From Lapillicoccus jejuensis (GTDB taxonomy: Bacteria; Actinomycetota; Actinomycetes; Actinomycetales; Dermatophilaceae): a stretch of DNA of 64,000 nucleotides. Under the pieces are notes generated by a model. That model was not told the origin of the DNA. It searched no databases and saw only the letters and a list, made by a program, of their open reading frames with translations. The DNA is taken from NCBI RefSeq assembly GCF_006715055.1, contig NZ_VFMN01000001.1, forward strand, positions 558,001 through 622,000, in the 5' to 3' direction. Shown here piece by piece: positions 50,454 through 59,138 of the stretch. A program made the position numbers and the translations under genes. The stretch's first letter is position 1. The number at the start of each line of letters is the position of its first letter.

Positions 50454-51920
50454 TCAGAACTGGTCGGCGAGGCCGGCCTCGACGAGCGGGTGGGCACCCT
50501 CGGACGCCGTACGGCGCCTCGGCACCTCACCGCACAGCCGCGGCGTCGGGAAGATCTTGCCGGGGTTGGCGATGCCGGCCGGGTCGAAGGCGCACCGGAC
50601 CAGCTGCATCGTGTCGAGGTCGTCCTCGCCGAACATCCGCGGCATGTACTTCGCCTTGTCGGACCCGACGCCGTGCTCACCGGTGATCGAGCCGCCGAGC
50701 TCGATGCACAGGTCGATGATCGCGCCGGACGCCTCCTCGGCCCGCTCGGCCTCGCCGGGGACGGCGTCGTCGAAGAGGACCAGCGGGTGCAGGTTGCCGT
50801 CGCCGGCGTGGAAGACGTTGGCGACCCGCACGCCCCGCTCCCCCGCGAGCGCCTCGATGCGGGTGAGCGCCTCGGCGAGCCGGGTCCGCGGGATGACGCC
50901 GTCCTGGACGATGTAGTCGGGGCTGATCCGACCGACCGCGGCGAAGGCCGACTTGCGGCCCTTCCAGATGAGGGCGCGCTCGGTGTCGTCGGCGGCGACC
51001 CGGATCTCGAACGCGCCGGCGTCCTCGCACATGCCCTTGACCTGCTCGAACTGGTGGGCGACCTCGGGTCGCGGGCCGTCGAGCTCGACGATGAGCACGG
51101 CGCCGGCGCCGGCCGGGTAGCCGCAGTGCACGGCCGCCTCGGCGGCCTCGATGGCGAGGGCGTCCATCATCTCGATGGCGGCGGGGACGACCCCGGCGGA
51201 GATGACGGCGGAGACCGCCCGGCCGGCCGAGTCCGTGTCGGGGAAGCCGGCCAGCAGCGTCTCGACCGCCTCGGGGGTCCGGGTGAGCCGCACCGTCACC
51301 CGGGTCGCGACCCCGAGCGTCCCCTCGGAGCCGACGACGGCGCCCAGCAGGTCGTAGCCGGGCAGGTCGGGGGCCTTCCCCCCGAGCTCGACGAGCTCGC
51401 CGGCCGGGGTGACGAGCTGCAGCCCGGTGACGTGGCCGGTGGTGAAGCCGTACTTGAGGCAGTGCGCGCCGCCGGAGTTCTCCGCGACGTTCCCGCCGAC
51501 CGAGCAGACCTGCTGGCTGCTGGGGTCGGGAGCGAAGTAGTAGCCGTCGGGGCGGGTCAGCGCGGACAGCTGGAGGTTGACGACGCCCGGCTGGACGACC
51601 GCCCGCTGGTTGGCCCGGTCGACCTCGACGACGTCGCGCATCCGCGAGAGGACGACGAGGACTCCGTCGGCGTGCGGCAGCGCCCCGCCGGACAGGCCGG
51701 TGCCCGCGCCGCGCGCGACGAAGGGGACGCCGTGCTCGGCGCAGGCCCGCACCACGGTCGCCACCTGCTCGGCCGTCTCCGGCAGCACGACGACGGCGGG
51801 CACGACCTTGTAGTGCGCGAGGCCGTCGCAGGCGTACGTCGCCAGCTGCACCGGGTCGATGATGACCGCCCCGGCCGGCAGCCGGTCCGCCAGCCACGGC
51901 GCCAGTCCCCTCGCGTCCAC
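50454..51920 (-). CDS. glcD: Glycolate oxidase catalytic subunit GlcD
   Basis: GlcD is the FAD-linked oxidase that oxidises glycolate (and often D-lactate) to glyoxylate. The 488-aa protein contains PFVARGAGTGLSGGALP, the FAD contact CSVGGNVAENSGGAHCLKYG, GAVVGSEGTLGVATRVTV and the C-terminal metal-binding segment NVFHAGDGNLHPL with SITGEHGVGSDK. The GTG start at 51920 is the best available. It lies 51 bp after aceB, so its product glyoxylate can be used directly by malate synthase. Confidence 0.95.
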   Translation of the reverse strand: MDARGLAPWLADRLPAGAVIIDPVQLATYACDGLAHYKVVPAVVVLPETAEQVATVVRACAEHGVPFVARGAGTGLSGGALPHADGVLVVLSRMRDVVEVDRANQRAVVQPGVVNLQLSALTRPDGYYFAPDPSSQQVCSVGGNVAENSGGAHCLKYGFTTGHVTGLQLVTPAGELVELGGKAPDLPGYDLLGAVVGSEGTLGVATRVTVRLTRTPEAVETLLAGFPDTDSAGRAVSAVISAGVVPAAIEMMDALAIEAAEAAVHCGYPAGAGAVLIVELDGPRPEVAHQFEQVKGMCEDAGAFEIRVAADDTERALIWKGRKSAFAAVGRISPDYIVQDGVIPRTRLAEALTRIEALAGERGVRVANVFHAGDGNLHPLVLFDDAVPGEAERAEEASGAIIDLCIELGGSITGEHGVGSDKAKYMPRMFGEDDLDTMQLVRCAFDPAGIANPGKIFPTPRLCGEVPRRRTASEGAHPLVEAGLADQF

Positions 51921-51971
51921 GTCGACCCCTTCGTCGATCCTCGTCGTCCTGCTGCCTACTGTGCCCGGCTC

Positions 51972-53552
51972 CTACGACATCCGCTCGTAGGCGGGGAGGG
52001 TGAGGAACTCGGCGAACTCGTCGGCGACCGCGACCGAGAGGAAGGTGTCGCGCGCGGCGGCGTACTGCTCGGGGTCGCCCGGGAGCTCGGCCACCTCCTC
52101 CTCGACGAGCCGGTCGACGAGCTCGCGGGTGACGACCTGGCCGTCCTCGAGCTCGATGTCGTTGTGCAGCCACTGCCAGACCTGGGAGCGGCTGATCTCG
52201 GCGGTGGCGGCGTCCTCCATGAGGCCGTTGATGCCGACCGCGCCCTGCCCGCCGAGCCAGGCGTGCAGGTACTGGATGCCGACCGAGATGTTGCCCCGCA
52301 GGCCCGCCTCGGTGACCTGCCCGGGTGTCGAGGCGACGTCGAGCAGCTGCTCGGCGGTGACGTGGACGTCCTCGCGCTTCTCGTCCAGCTGGTTCGGGCG
52401 GTCACCGAGCACGGCGGTGAAGGCCTCCTTGCACGTCTCCACCATGCCGGGGTGCGCCACCCACGAGCCGTCGAAGCCGTCGCCGGCCTCGCGGCCCTTG
52501 TCCTGCTCGACTTTCTCGTACGCCGCCGCGTTCGCCGCCTCGTCCTTGCTCGGGATGAACGCCGCCATCCCCCCGATCGCGTGCGCGCCGCGCTTGTGGC
52601 AGCTGCGCACGAGCAGCTCGGTGTAGGCGCGCATGAACGGGACGGTCATCGTCACCTGCGCGCGGTCGGGCAGCAGGAAGTCGCGCCCGCGGGTCCGGAA
52701 CTTCTTGATGACGCTGAAGATGTAGTCCCAGCGGCCGGCGTTGAGCCCGCTCGAGTGCTCGCGCAGCTCGAAGAGGATCTCCTCCATCTCGAAGGCGGCC
52801 GGGTAGGTCTCGACGAGGACCGTCGCGCGGATCGTCCCGCGCGGGATGCCGAGGGCCTCCTGGGCGCGGACGAAGACGTCGTTCCACAGCCGCGCCTCGA
52901 GGTGGCTCTCCATCTTCGGCAGGTAGAAGTACGGGCCCTTGCCCGCGTCGAGCTGCCGCTGCGCGCAGTGGAAGAAGTACAGGCCGAAGTCGAAGAGCGA
53001 GCCCGACAGGCGCTCGCCGTCGACGAGCACGTGCTTCTCGGTCAGGTGCCAGCCGCGCGGGCGGACGACGATCGTGGCCAGCGGCGCGTCGGTGCGCAGC
53101 GCGTAGGACTTGCCGGTGTCGGCGGTGAAGTCGATGGTCCCGTCGAGCGCGTCGCGCAGGTTGAGCTGGCCCTGGACCGCGTTCTCCCAGGTCGGTGTCG
53201 AGGCGTCCTCGAAGTCGGCCAGCCACACCTTCGCGCCGGAGTTGAGCGCGTTGATCGTCATCTTCCGGTCGACGGGGCCGGTGATCTCGACGCGCCGGTC
53301 CTCCAGACCGGGGGCGGGCGGGGCCACCTGCCAGTCGCCGTCGCGGACCTCCTGCGTCTCCGGCAGGAAGCCGAGGGTGCCGCCGGCGGCGAGCGCGTCG
53401 TACCGGGTGTCGCGCGCGGCGAGCAGCTCGCGGCGGCGGCCGTCGAAGCGGCGGTGCAGGTCGGCGAGGAAGGCCAGCGCCTCGTCGGTGAGCACCTCCT
53501 CGAAGCCGGGCTGGAGGGGACCGGTCACCTGCACGCCGTCGGGGGTGGGCAT
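51972..53552 (-). CDS. aceB: Malate synthase A
   Basis: Malate synthase condenses glyoxylate with acetyl-CoA to give malate. The 526-aa protein is of the A-type length. Motifs include the catalytic Arg region [13 protein letters not shown], metal-binding Glu/Asp in [18 protein letters not shown] and [16 protein letters not shown], the signature [10 protein letters not shown]...LPDRAQVTM and catalytic Asp in [16 protein letters not shown] 53552 has GAAGGAG 5 nt upstream. It heads the operon aceB-glcD-glcE-glcF. No isocitrate lyase is present here, so it serves glycolate use. Confidence 0.96.
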   Translation of the reverse strand: MPTPDGVQVTGPLQPGFEEVLTDEALAFLADLHRRFDGRRRELLAARDTRYDALAAGGTLGFLPETQEVRDGDWQVAPPAPGLEDRRVEITGPVDRKMTINALNSGAKVWLADFEDASTPTWENAVQGQLNLRDALDGTIDFTADTGKSYALRTDAPLATIVVRPRGWHLTEKHVLVDGERLSGSLFDFGLYFFHCAQRQLDAGKGPYFYLPKMESHLEARLWNDVFVRAQEALGIPRGTIRATVLVETYPAAFEMEEILFELREHSSGLNAGRWDYIFSVIKKFRTRGRDFLLPDRAQVTMTVPFMRAYTELLVRSCHKRGAHAIGGMAAFIPSKDEAANAAAYEKVEQDKGREAGDGFDGSWVAHPGMVETCKEAFTAVLGDRPNQLDEKREDVHVTAEQLLDVASTPGQVTEAGLRGNISVGIQYLHAWLGGQGAVGINGLMEDAATAEISRSQVWQWLHNDIELEDGQVVTRELVDRLVEEEVAELPGDPEQYAAARDTFLSVAVADEFAEFLTLPAYERMS

Positions 53553-53581
53553 GTCTGCTCCTTCGCTGACTCTTTCACCAT

Positions 53582-53599
53582 GCGGAAGACTTCTCCCGC
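53582..53599. promoter_or_regulatory. Operator-like inverted repeat upstream of aceB
   Basis: The 18-bp dyad GCGGAAGAC-TTCTCCCGC matches at seven of nine symmetric positions. It sits just downstream of the predicted start of transcription, where a repressor such as an IclR- or GntR-type protein could act. The regulator is not in the window. Confidence 0.35.
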
Positions 53600-53611
53600 T
53601 GGACGGAAACC

Positions 53612-53640
53612 AGACTGCCCACCCCGACCGGCGAGGTCAA
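53612..53640 (-). promoter_or_regulatory. Promoter of the aceB-glcDEF operon
   Basis: On the minus strand TTGACC (53640-53635) and CAGTCT (53617-53612) are 17 bp apart. The -35 is good and the -10 is moderate. The start would be near 53605, with a leader of about 50 nt. Confidence 0.45.
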
Positions 53641-53644
53641 CCCC

Positions 53645-54109
53645 CTAGGAACCGGAGACCTCGGACGCGAGGGTCGCGAGGGAGTCCTCGAGCTGGTCCT
53701 TGCTCACCAACGGGAAGCCCACCTTCTGCAGCAGGGCCTTGTCGGTGACCTTGGACCAGTCGTAGGTCAACGAGACCTCGGTCGCGTCCGGGCCCTGGGC
53801 GACGAGCTCCCAGACCCACTCCCACCCGGGCGGCTCGGTGCCCGCCGGTGCGGTCTGCCAGGCCAGGAGCGTGTTGCGGTCGTAGCCGGTCACGTGGTTG
53901 TCGGTCTTGTACTCCCCGCCCATGTGGTCGCCCTCCATGTTCATGGTGAAGACCTGGCCGGTGCCGGTGATCCGGTCGCCGTGGTCGACCGAGACCACGA
54001 AGCCCGAGCCGTCGAGGTCGACGTGGCGCTCGGGGTTGCTGAGGACGTCGAAGACCCGGTCGGCCGGGGCGTCGATCGCGCGGGTGACGGTGAGACTGGT
54101 GTCTGCCAT
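53645..54109 (-). CDS. SRPBCC-family (START/Bet v1-like) protein
   Basis: A 154-aa protein of the SRPBCC superfamily beginning MADTSLTVTRAIDAPADRVF, with the family pattern of an N-terminal strand, PERHVDLDGSGFVVSVD, and a long C-terminal helix (VSKDQLEDSLATLASEV). Such proteins form a helix-grip pocket for hydrophobic ligands and include polyketide cyclases and AHSA1-like proteins. The ligand is unknown. ATG 54109-54107 is used. It is divergent from telA and its stop lies next to the aceB promoter. Confidence 0.87.
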   Translation of the reverse strand: MADTSLTVTRAIDAPADRVFDVLSNPERHVDLDGSGFVVSVDHGDRITGTGQVFTMNMEGDHMGGEYKTDNHVTGYDRNTLLAWQTAPAGTEPPGWEWVWELVAQGPDATEVSLTYDWSKVTDKALLQKVGFPLVSKDQLEDSLATLASEVSGS

Positions 54110-54323
54110 GTCCGCCGGGTACCCCGGGCGACCGGGGCGGACACCCGCCCGTGGGAGGGGGCCGTGCGGGGCGCCGTACGGGGAGGCCGGACGGGGGGCC
54201 GGACGGGGTCCGCTCAGGGCGGAACCGGACCGACCGGTGTCGGTGGAACCCGGTAGGTTGACCGGACGTCTGGTGGGGTGGGCCGAGGCCGGTCCTCCTC
54301 GCACCGATCTCAGGGGAGCACAG

Positions 54324-54344
54324 ATGTTTGGGGAGCACCGATGA
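54324..54344 (+). CDS. Six-codon leader ORF overlapping the telA start
   Basis: ATG 54324 opens the short frame MFGEHR, with stop TGA at 54342-54344 overlapping the telA ATG. It has its own AGGGGAG ribosome site 5 nt upstream. The sequence GGGGAGCAC plus start codon is duplicated with a 17-bp period, so a tandem duplication made a second initiation site. Whether it is translated is unknown. Confidence 0.35.
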   Translation: MFGEHR

Positions 54345-55582
54345 CGGACCAGCCCGCGCCGACCGATGCCGCCGCGGCGGTCGCCCCACTGGCCCCGCCC
54401 CAGCCGACGGCCACGCTGACGCTGGCCCCACCGGCCCCGACCACGGCGGTGAGCGAGACCGCGGCGCCCAAGATGGCCCCGCAGGTCCCCGAGGCCGCGA
54501 TCGCCGGCCTCGACGCCAAGGTCGACGGCTACCTCGAGGCGCTGCTCCAGGCGCAGGCCAAGAGCCCGACCTTCGAGGCCAAGGCGGCCGACGTCCGCAC
54601 GATGGGCGACGACGAGATCCGCCGTGCCGCGGAGTCGAGCAACCGGCTGCTCAAGACGCCGGTCAAGGCGCTCACCGACGGCGGGCTGTCCGAGGGCTCG
54701 AAGGTGAGCAAGACCCTGCTCGACCTGCGCCGCACCGTCGAGGACCTCGACCCCGGCCAGGCCAAGGGGGGCAAGAAGGTCCTCGGCATGATCCCGTTCG
54801 GCGACAGGATCACCGACTACTTCCGCAAGTACCAGTCGGCGCAGAGCCACCTCGACGGCATCCTGCACGCGCTGCGCAGCGGCCAGGACGAGCTGCAGCG
54901 CGACAACGTCGCGCTCAACCTCGAGAAGCAGAACCTCTGGGACTCGATGGGCCGGCTCAACCAGTACGTCTACATCGCCGAGCGGCTCGACGCCCGGCTC
55001 ACCGCGCAGATCGCGACGCTCGAGGCCACCGACCCGGAGAAGGCGACCGCGCTCAAGCAGGACGTCCTGTTCTACGTGCGCCAGAAGCACCAGGACCTGC
55101 TGACCCAGCTCGCCGTCTCGATCCAGAACTACCTGGCCATCGACATCGTCATCAAGAACAACCTCGAGCTCATCAAGGGCGTCGACCGGGCCTCGACGAC
55201 GACGATCTCGGCGCTGCGCACCGCGGTCATCGTCGCGCAGGCGCTGGGCAACCAGAAGCTCGTCCTCGACCAGATCACCGCGCTCAACACGACGACGAGC
55301 AACCTCATCCAGAGCACCTCGGAGATGCTGCGCGACAACTCGGTCGCCATCCAGCAGCAGGCCGCGTCGGCCACCATCGGGCTGCCCCAGCTGCAGGCCG
55401 CGTTCGCGAACATCTACCAGACGATGGACGCCATCGACACCTACAAGGTGCAGGCCCTCGACACGATGTCGCAGACCATCGGCGTGCTCGAGTCGGAGGT
55501 CGGCAAGTCCCGCGCCTACCTCGAGCGGGTCAACCGGGCCAACCCGCAGGTGCAGATGGGCTCGCTCGACCTGGGCCGCTGA
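54341..55582 (+). CDS. telA: TelA-family toxic anion resistance protein
   Basis: A 413-aa protein of the TelA family (PF05816), named from tellurite resistance plasmids but widespread in membrane stress and lantibiotic/nisin tolerance. The first 60 residues are Pro/Ala/Thr-rich. The rest is helical with family segments FGDRITDYFRKYQSAQSHLD, ALNLEKQNLWDSMGRLNQYV, NYLAIDIVIKNNLELIKGVD and ATIGLPQLQAAFANIYQTM. Function is not biochemically settled. GGGGAG lies 5 nt before the ATG. It is the first gene of the PknG-containing operon. Confidence 0.9.
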   Translation: MTDQPAPTDAAAAVAPLAPPQPTATLTLAPPAPTTAVSETAAPKMAPQVPEAAIAGLDAKVDGYLEALLQAQAKSPTFEAKAADVRTMGDDEIRRAAESSNRLLKTPVKALTDGGLSEGSKVSKTLLDLRRTVEDLDPGQAKGGKKVLGMIPFGDRITDYFRKYQSAQSHLDGILHALRSGQDELQRDNVALNLEKQNLWDSMGRLNQYVYIAERLDARLTAQIATLEATDPEKATALKQDVLFYVRQKHQDLLTQLAVSIQNYLAIDIVIKNNLELIKGVDRASTTTISALRTAVIVAQALGNQKLVLDQITALNTTTSNLIQSTSEMLRDNSVAIQQQAASATIGLPQLQAAFANIYQTMDAIDTYKVQALDTMSQTIGVLESEVGKSRAYLERVNRANPQVQMGSLDLGR

Positions 55583-55636
55583 GCCGCTGACAGGCGTCAC
55601 GGCGCCGCACGACACCTTCGGGAGACGATCGAGGAC

Positions 55637-56242
55637 ATGGGCATCGGTGCGTGGTTCGGCTTCGGCCGGCGCTCGACCGAGCCCGCCGAGCCGGTCGCGA
55701 CGACCCCGAGCGCGCCCACGGCCGCCGACCTCGTCGAGTCGGTCGACCGCGTCGAGCAGCAGGCCCGCGAGGGCAAGGTCCCGGCCATGGTCCAGTCGCG
55801 GCTCGGCCGGGTCTGCCGGGTGGTGCGCGACACCGTGCCCCGGCTGGACAGCCTGGGGGCCGGCAGCCCGATGGGGTACGACGTCGTCGCCACCGCCACC
55901 AACTACCTGCCCGACGCCATCGGCGGGTACCTGCGGCTGCCGCGGGCGTGGGCCGACTCGCGGCCCGTCGACCGCGGGCGCACCCCGCTCATGCTGCTCA
56001 TCGACCAGCTCGACCTGCTCGGCGCGACCATGGACGACGTCTTCGACGCGGTCTGCCGCGCCGACGCGCAGGCGCTCGTGGTCCACGGCCGGTTCCTCGA
56101 GGAGCGGTTCGGGGCCGGGGCCTCGGGGGGCGCGCTGACCCTGGGTGCGACCCCCTCGACGCCGATGCCGCCGACGACCGACCTGCTCGGGGACGTCGCC
56201 GACATCCGCCCGCTCAGCCCGCCGTCGGGGAGCGGCCGGTGA
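55637..56242 (+). CDS. Unrecognised protein between TelA and AAA+ ATPase
   Basis: A 201-aa soluble protein beginning MGIGAWFGFGRRSTEPAEPV. A helical core (residues 30-150) includes LVESVDRVEQQAREGKVPAM, GSPMGYDVVATATNYLPDAI and GRTPLMLLIDQLDLLGATMD. The C-terminus is Pro/Thr/Ser-rich. I do not recognise the family. In Firmicutes TelA is often paired with XpaC-like proteins, and a similar partner role is possible but not shown. Its stop overlaps the AAA+ start (GTGA), so it is translated with it. Base composition matches its neighbours. Confidence 0.75.
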   Translation: MGIGAWFGFGRRSTEPAEPVATTPSAPTAADLVESVDRVEQQAREGKVPAMVQSRLGRVCRVVRDTVPRLDSLGAGSPMGYDVVATATNYLPDAIGGYLRLPRAWADSRPVDRGRTPLMLLIDQLDLLGATMDDVFDAVCRADAQALVVHGRFLEERFGAGASGGALTLGATPSTPMPPTTDLLGDVADIRPLSPPSGSGR

Positions 56243-57801
56243 CGACGACCACCCACGACCTCACCGGGGCGCTCGACGCCCTCGCCGAGGTCGCGCGATC
56301 CGTCGGCGTCGACCCGCAGGAGGCGCGCCGCGAGGGCACCGCGCTGGCCGCCACCGTCTGCGAGCCGGCCACCCCGCAGTACGTCGCCGCGCAGGCCTGG
56401 GCCGCCGCCACCGGCCGCGCCGACGCCGCGGACGTCGCCGCCGCCACGACCGCCTTCTTCGACGCCGCCTCCTCGGCCCGCCGGTGGCGGGTCGACCCGA
56501 CCGACGCGCTCGCGCGGCTGCGGGCGGGAGGCGGCGACGCGACGTCGTACGCCGACGCGCTCGTCGCGGTCGTGCAGGCCTGCGCGACCCTGCCCGGCGC
56601 CGGGCCGCGGGTCGTCGACAACGTCGTGACCGTCTCCGCCGCGCAGCGGGGCGCGGTCGCACCCCTGCCCGGCCTGCCGCCGTCGACGCGGTCCGTCGCA
56701 CCGCCGGGGGCGCCGTCGTTCATGAACGGCGCGGGCGTCGACGAGGCGACCCAGCGGTCGGCCCAGCTGGCGCAGATGCTCGACGTCGTCCGGCGGGGGC
56801 TGCCGGGGGTGGTGCCCGGTGAACCGGGCCCCGTCGGGACGCCGCCGGCGACCCCGCCGGAGCCCGCCGTCCCCGCCGTCCCCGCCGAGCCCGCCGAGCC
56901 CGCCCAGCCCGCCGAGCCCGAGCCGACGGTCGAGGAGCTGCTGGAGCGTCTCGACGCGCTGGTCGGTCTGGCCGGGGTCAAGCGCGAGGTGCGCCAGCAG
57001 GTCGCCATGCTCAAGGTCGAGGCGCGCCGCGCGGCCGCCGGGCTGCGCAACCCCGACATCACCCGCCACCTGGTCTTCGTCGGCAACCCCGGCACGGGCA
57101 AGACGACGGTCGCCCGGATGGTCGGCGCGATCTACAAGGCGCTCGGGCTGCTCGACGGGGGCCACCTCGTCGAGGTCGACCGCAGCGAGCTCGTCGCCGG
57201 GTTCCTCGGGCAGACCGCCGTCAAGACCGCCGAGGTGTGCGCGAAGGCGGTCGGGGGCGTGCTGTTCATCGACGAGGCGTACTCGCTGACCGGCGACCAG
57301 TACGGCGCCGAGGCGGTCAACACCCTGGTCAAGGAGATGGAGGACCACCGCCGCGACCTCGTCGTCATCGTCGCCGGCTACCCCGACCCGATGGTGGCCT
57401 TCATCGGCCAGAACCCGGGGCTGGCCAGCCGGTTCAAGACCACGGTCGAGTTCGAGGACTACTCCGACGACGAGGTCGTCGCGATCCTGCACAAGCTCGC
57501 GGGCGACGCCGACTACGACGTCTCCCCCGCCGGCGAGGCGCACGTCCGCGAGGTCCTCGCCCGCACCGAGCGGACGACCGCGTTCGGCAACGGCCGGTTC
57601 GCCCGCAACCTGCTCGAGGAGGCCATCGGGCGGCAGGCGGTCCGGCTCCAGGACGTCGAGGACGCCGGCACCGAGCAGCTGCGGACGCTGACCGCCGCCG
57701 ACCTCGGCGCCGATCCCGGCCCTGACCCGACGGAGCCGAGCGACCCCCTCGTGACGTCGGAGGAGCACCAGGACCCGACCCCCGAGCAGGAGCCCCGATG
57801 A
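56239..57801 (+). CDS. CbxX/SpoVK-type AAA+ ATPase
   Basis: A 520-aa protein from GTG 56239. Residues 1-195 form an unrecognised helical region, followed by a Pro/Glu/Ala linker and one AAA+ module. The module has Walker A GNPGTGKT (282-289), Walker B VLFIDEAYSL (about 341-350) and arginine finger in ASRFKTTVEF. The IDEAYSL form is typical of CbxX/CfqX and SpoVK ATPases, which act as remodelling chaperones. Its client is unknown; operon context points to TelA or the GlnX/PknG proteins. It overlaps the upstream gene by GTGA and the downstream one by ATGA. Confidence 0.88.
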   Translation: MTTTTHDLTGALDALAEVARSVGVDPQEARREGTALAATVCEPATPQYVAAQAWAAATGRADAADVAAATTAFFDAASSARRWRVDPTDALARLRAGGGDATSYADALVAVVQACATLPGAGPRVVDNVVTVSAAQRGAVAPLPGLPPSTRSVAPPGAPSFMNGAGVDEATQRSAQLAQMLDVVRRGLPGVVPGEPGPVGTPPATPPEPAVPAVPAEPAEPAQPAEPEPTVEELLERLDALVGLAGVKREVRQQVAMLKVEARRAAAGLRNPDITRHLVFVGNPGTGKTTVARMVGAIYKALGLLDGGHLVEVDRSELVAGFLGQTAVKTAEVCAKAVGGVLFIDEAYSLTGDQYGAEAVNTLVKEMEDHRRDLVVIVAGYPDPMVAFIGQNPGLASRFKTTVEFEDYSDDEVVAILHKLAGDADYDVSPAGEAHVREVLARTERTTAFGNGRFARNLLEEAIGRQAVRLQDVEDAGTEQLRTLTAADLGADPGPDPTEPSDPLVTSEEHQDPTPEQEPR

Positions 57802-59138
57802 GCCAGGCCGTCGCGCGAGCGCAGCCGCCCGCCCCGAGCGGCTCCCCGGCGCCGACCGGGCGCCCGGCCCCGATGCCGGCGCCGCGGGTGGGCGGCACCG
57901 TCGTCCCACGCCGTCGCGGGCCGGGCGCGCTGCTGCGCGCCTCGCTCGAGGGCACCCCCGGTCGGCTGCGGCTCGTCGCCGCGGCCGCCGCCGTCGTCTG
58001 CGCGGTCCTCGGCCTCGTCGGCGGGGAGGCGCTGTGGTCCTCCTCGGCCGCCCTCACCCGTGCGCAGGCCGACGTCGCCCAGGTCGTCCGGGTCGAGCAG
58101 GTCCGCTCCGACCTGCTCGCGGCCGACGCGGCGGCGACGACCGCGTTCCTCCAGGGCGGGCTCGAGGACCCGGCCCGCCGGCAGGCGTACGACGCCGCCA
58201 TCGACCGGGTCGGGCGCACCATCGCCACCGCGGCGACCGAGCAGCCCGCCGACGGCACCGCCCTCGGCGTCCTCAACACCCAGGTGCAGCAGTACGTCGC
58301 CCTCGTGGAGCAGGCCCGCGCCGACAACCGCCAGGGCCTTCCGCTCGGGGCGACGTACCTCTCCCAGGCGAGCGCCGGGCTGCGCAGCGGCACCGTCCCC
58401 GTCCTCGACGCCCTGTCGCAGGCCAACACGACGCGGGCGGACGAGGAGCTGGCCCGCTCGTCCGGCGGCACCGCCCTGGCCCTCACCGGCGCGCTCGCCG
58501 TCGTCGTGCTGCTCGCGACGATGGTGCTGCTGGCGCGGCGCAGCCACCGCTACCTCAACGTGCCGCTGGCCGTCGCGACCGGACTCGTCCTCGTGGCCCT
58601 GGTCGCCGGGTCCGTCACCCTCGCCGGCGTCCGGTCGTCGGTCCAGGACGCGCAGGACCAGCAGGTCGCGCAGGTGCTGCGGCTGACGACGCTGCGCTCG
58701 GCCGCCTACGACGCCAAGGCCAACGAGAGCCTCGCCCTGGTCAACCGGGGCAACGGGGCGTCGTACGAGGCGAAGTGGAAGGACGACAGCGCAAGGGTGC
58801 AGGACACCGCCGGGAGCCTGCGCGGCGACCTGTTCACCCGGTGGAGCACGTACGTCACGCGGCACCAGGCCATCCGCAAGGCCGACGACGACGGCAACTG
58901 GCCCGCCGCGGTGAAGCTCGCCACCGCGACCGACGGCGACTCGGCCGACGCGGCCTTCGCCGTCGTCGTCACCGGCGCCGGGAGCCAGCTCGACAGCGCC
59001 CAGACGGCCGCCGCCGACGCGATCACCGCCCCCGGCACCCGCACCACCGTCCTCGGCTGGGTCCTGCTGCTGCTCTGCCTCGGCGCGGCGGTGCTGGCCG
59101 TCCGGGGCGTGGGCCAGCGGCTGGAGGAGTACCGGTGA
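57798..59138 (+). CDS. glnX: GlnX-like four-helix membrane sensor
   Basis: A 446-aa membrane protein with a Pro/Ala/Arg-rich cytoplasmic N-terminus and four predicted membrane helices (about residues 57-77, 225-246, 254-272 and 423-441). They enclose two extracytoplasmic helical domains, the first holding RVEQVRSDLLAADAAATTAF. The layout and position directly before glnH and the kinase correspond to GlnX of Mycobacterium, which relays binding of Asp/Glu-type amino acids by GlnH to PknG. The symbol is by synteny and topology, not by close sequence match. ATG 57798 overlaps the AAA+ stop. Confidence 0.7.
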   Translation: MSQAVARAQPPAPSGSPAPTGRPAPMPAPRVGGTVVPRRRGPGALLRASLEGTPGRLRLVAAAAAVVCAVLGLVGGEALWSSSAALTRAQADVAQVVRVEQVRSDLLAADAAATTAFLQGGLEDPARRQAYDAAIDRVGRTIATAATEQPADGTALGVLNTQVQQYVALVEQARADNRQGLPLGATYLSQASAGLRSGTVPVLDALSQANTTRADEELARSSGGTALALTGALAVVVLLATMVLLARRSHRYLNVPLAVATGLVLVALVAGSVTLAGVRSSVQDAQDQQVAQVLRLTTLRSAAYDAKANESLALVNRGNGASYEAKWKDDSARVQDTAGSLRGDLFTRWSTYVTRHQAIRKADDDGNWPAAVKLATATDGDSADAAFAVVVTGAGSQLDSAQTAAADAITAPGTRTTVLGWVLLLLCLGAAVLAVRGVGQRLEEYR

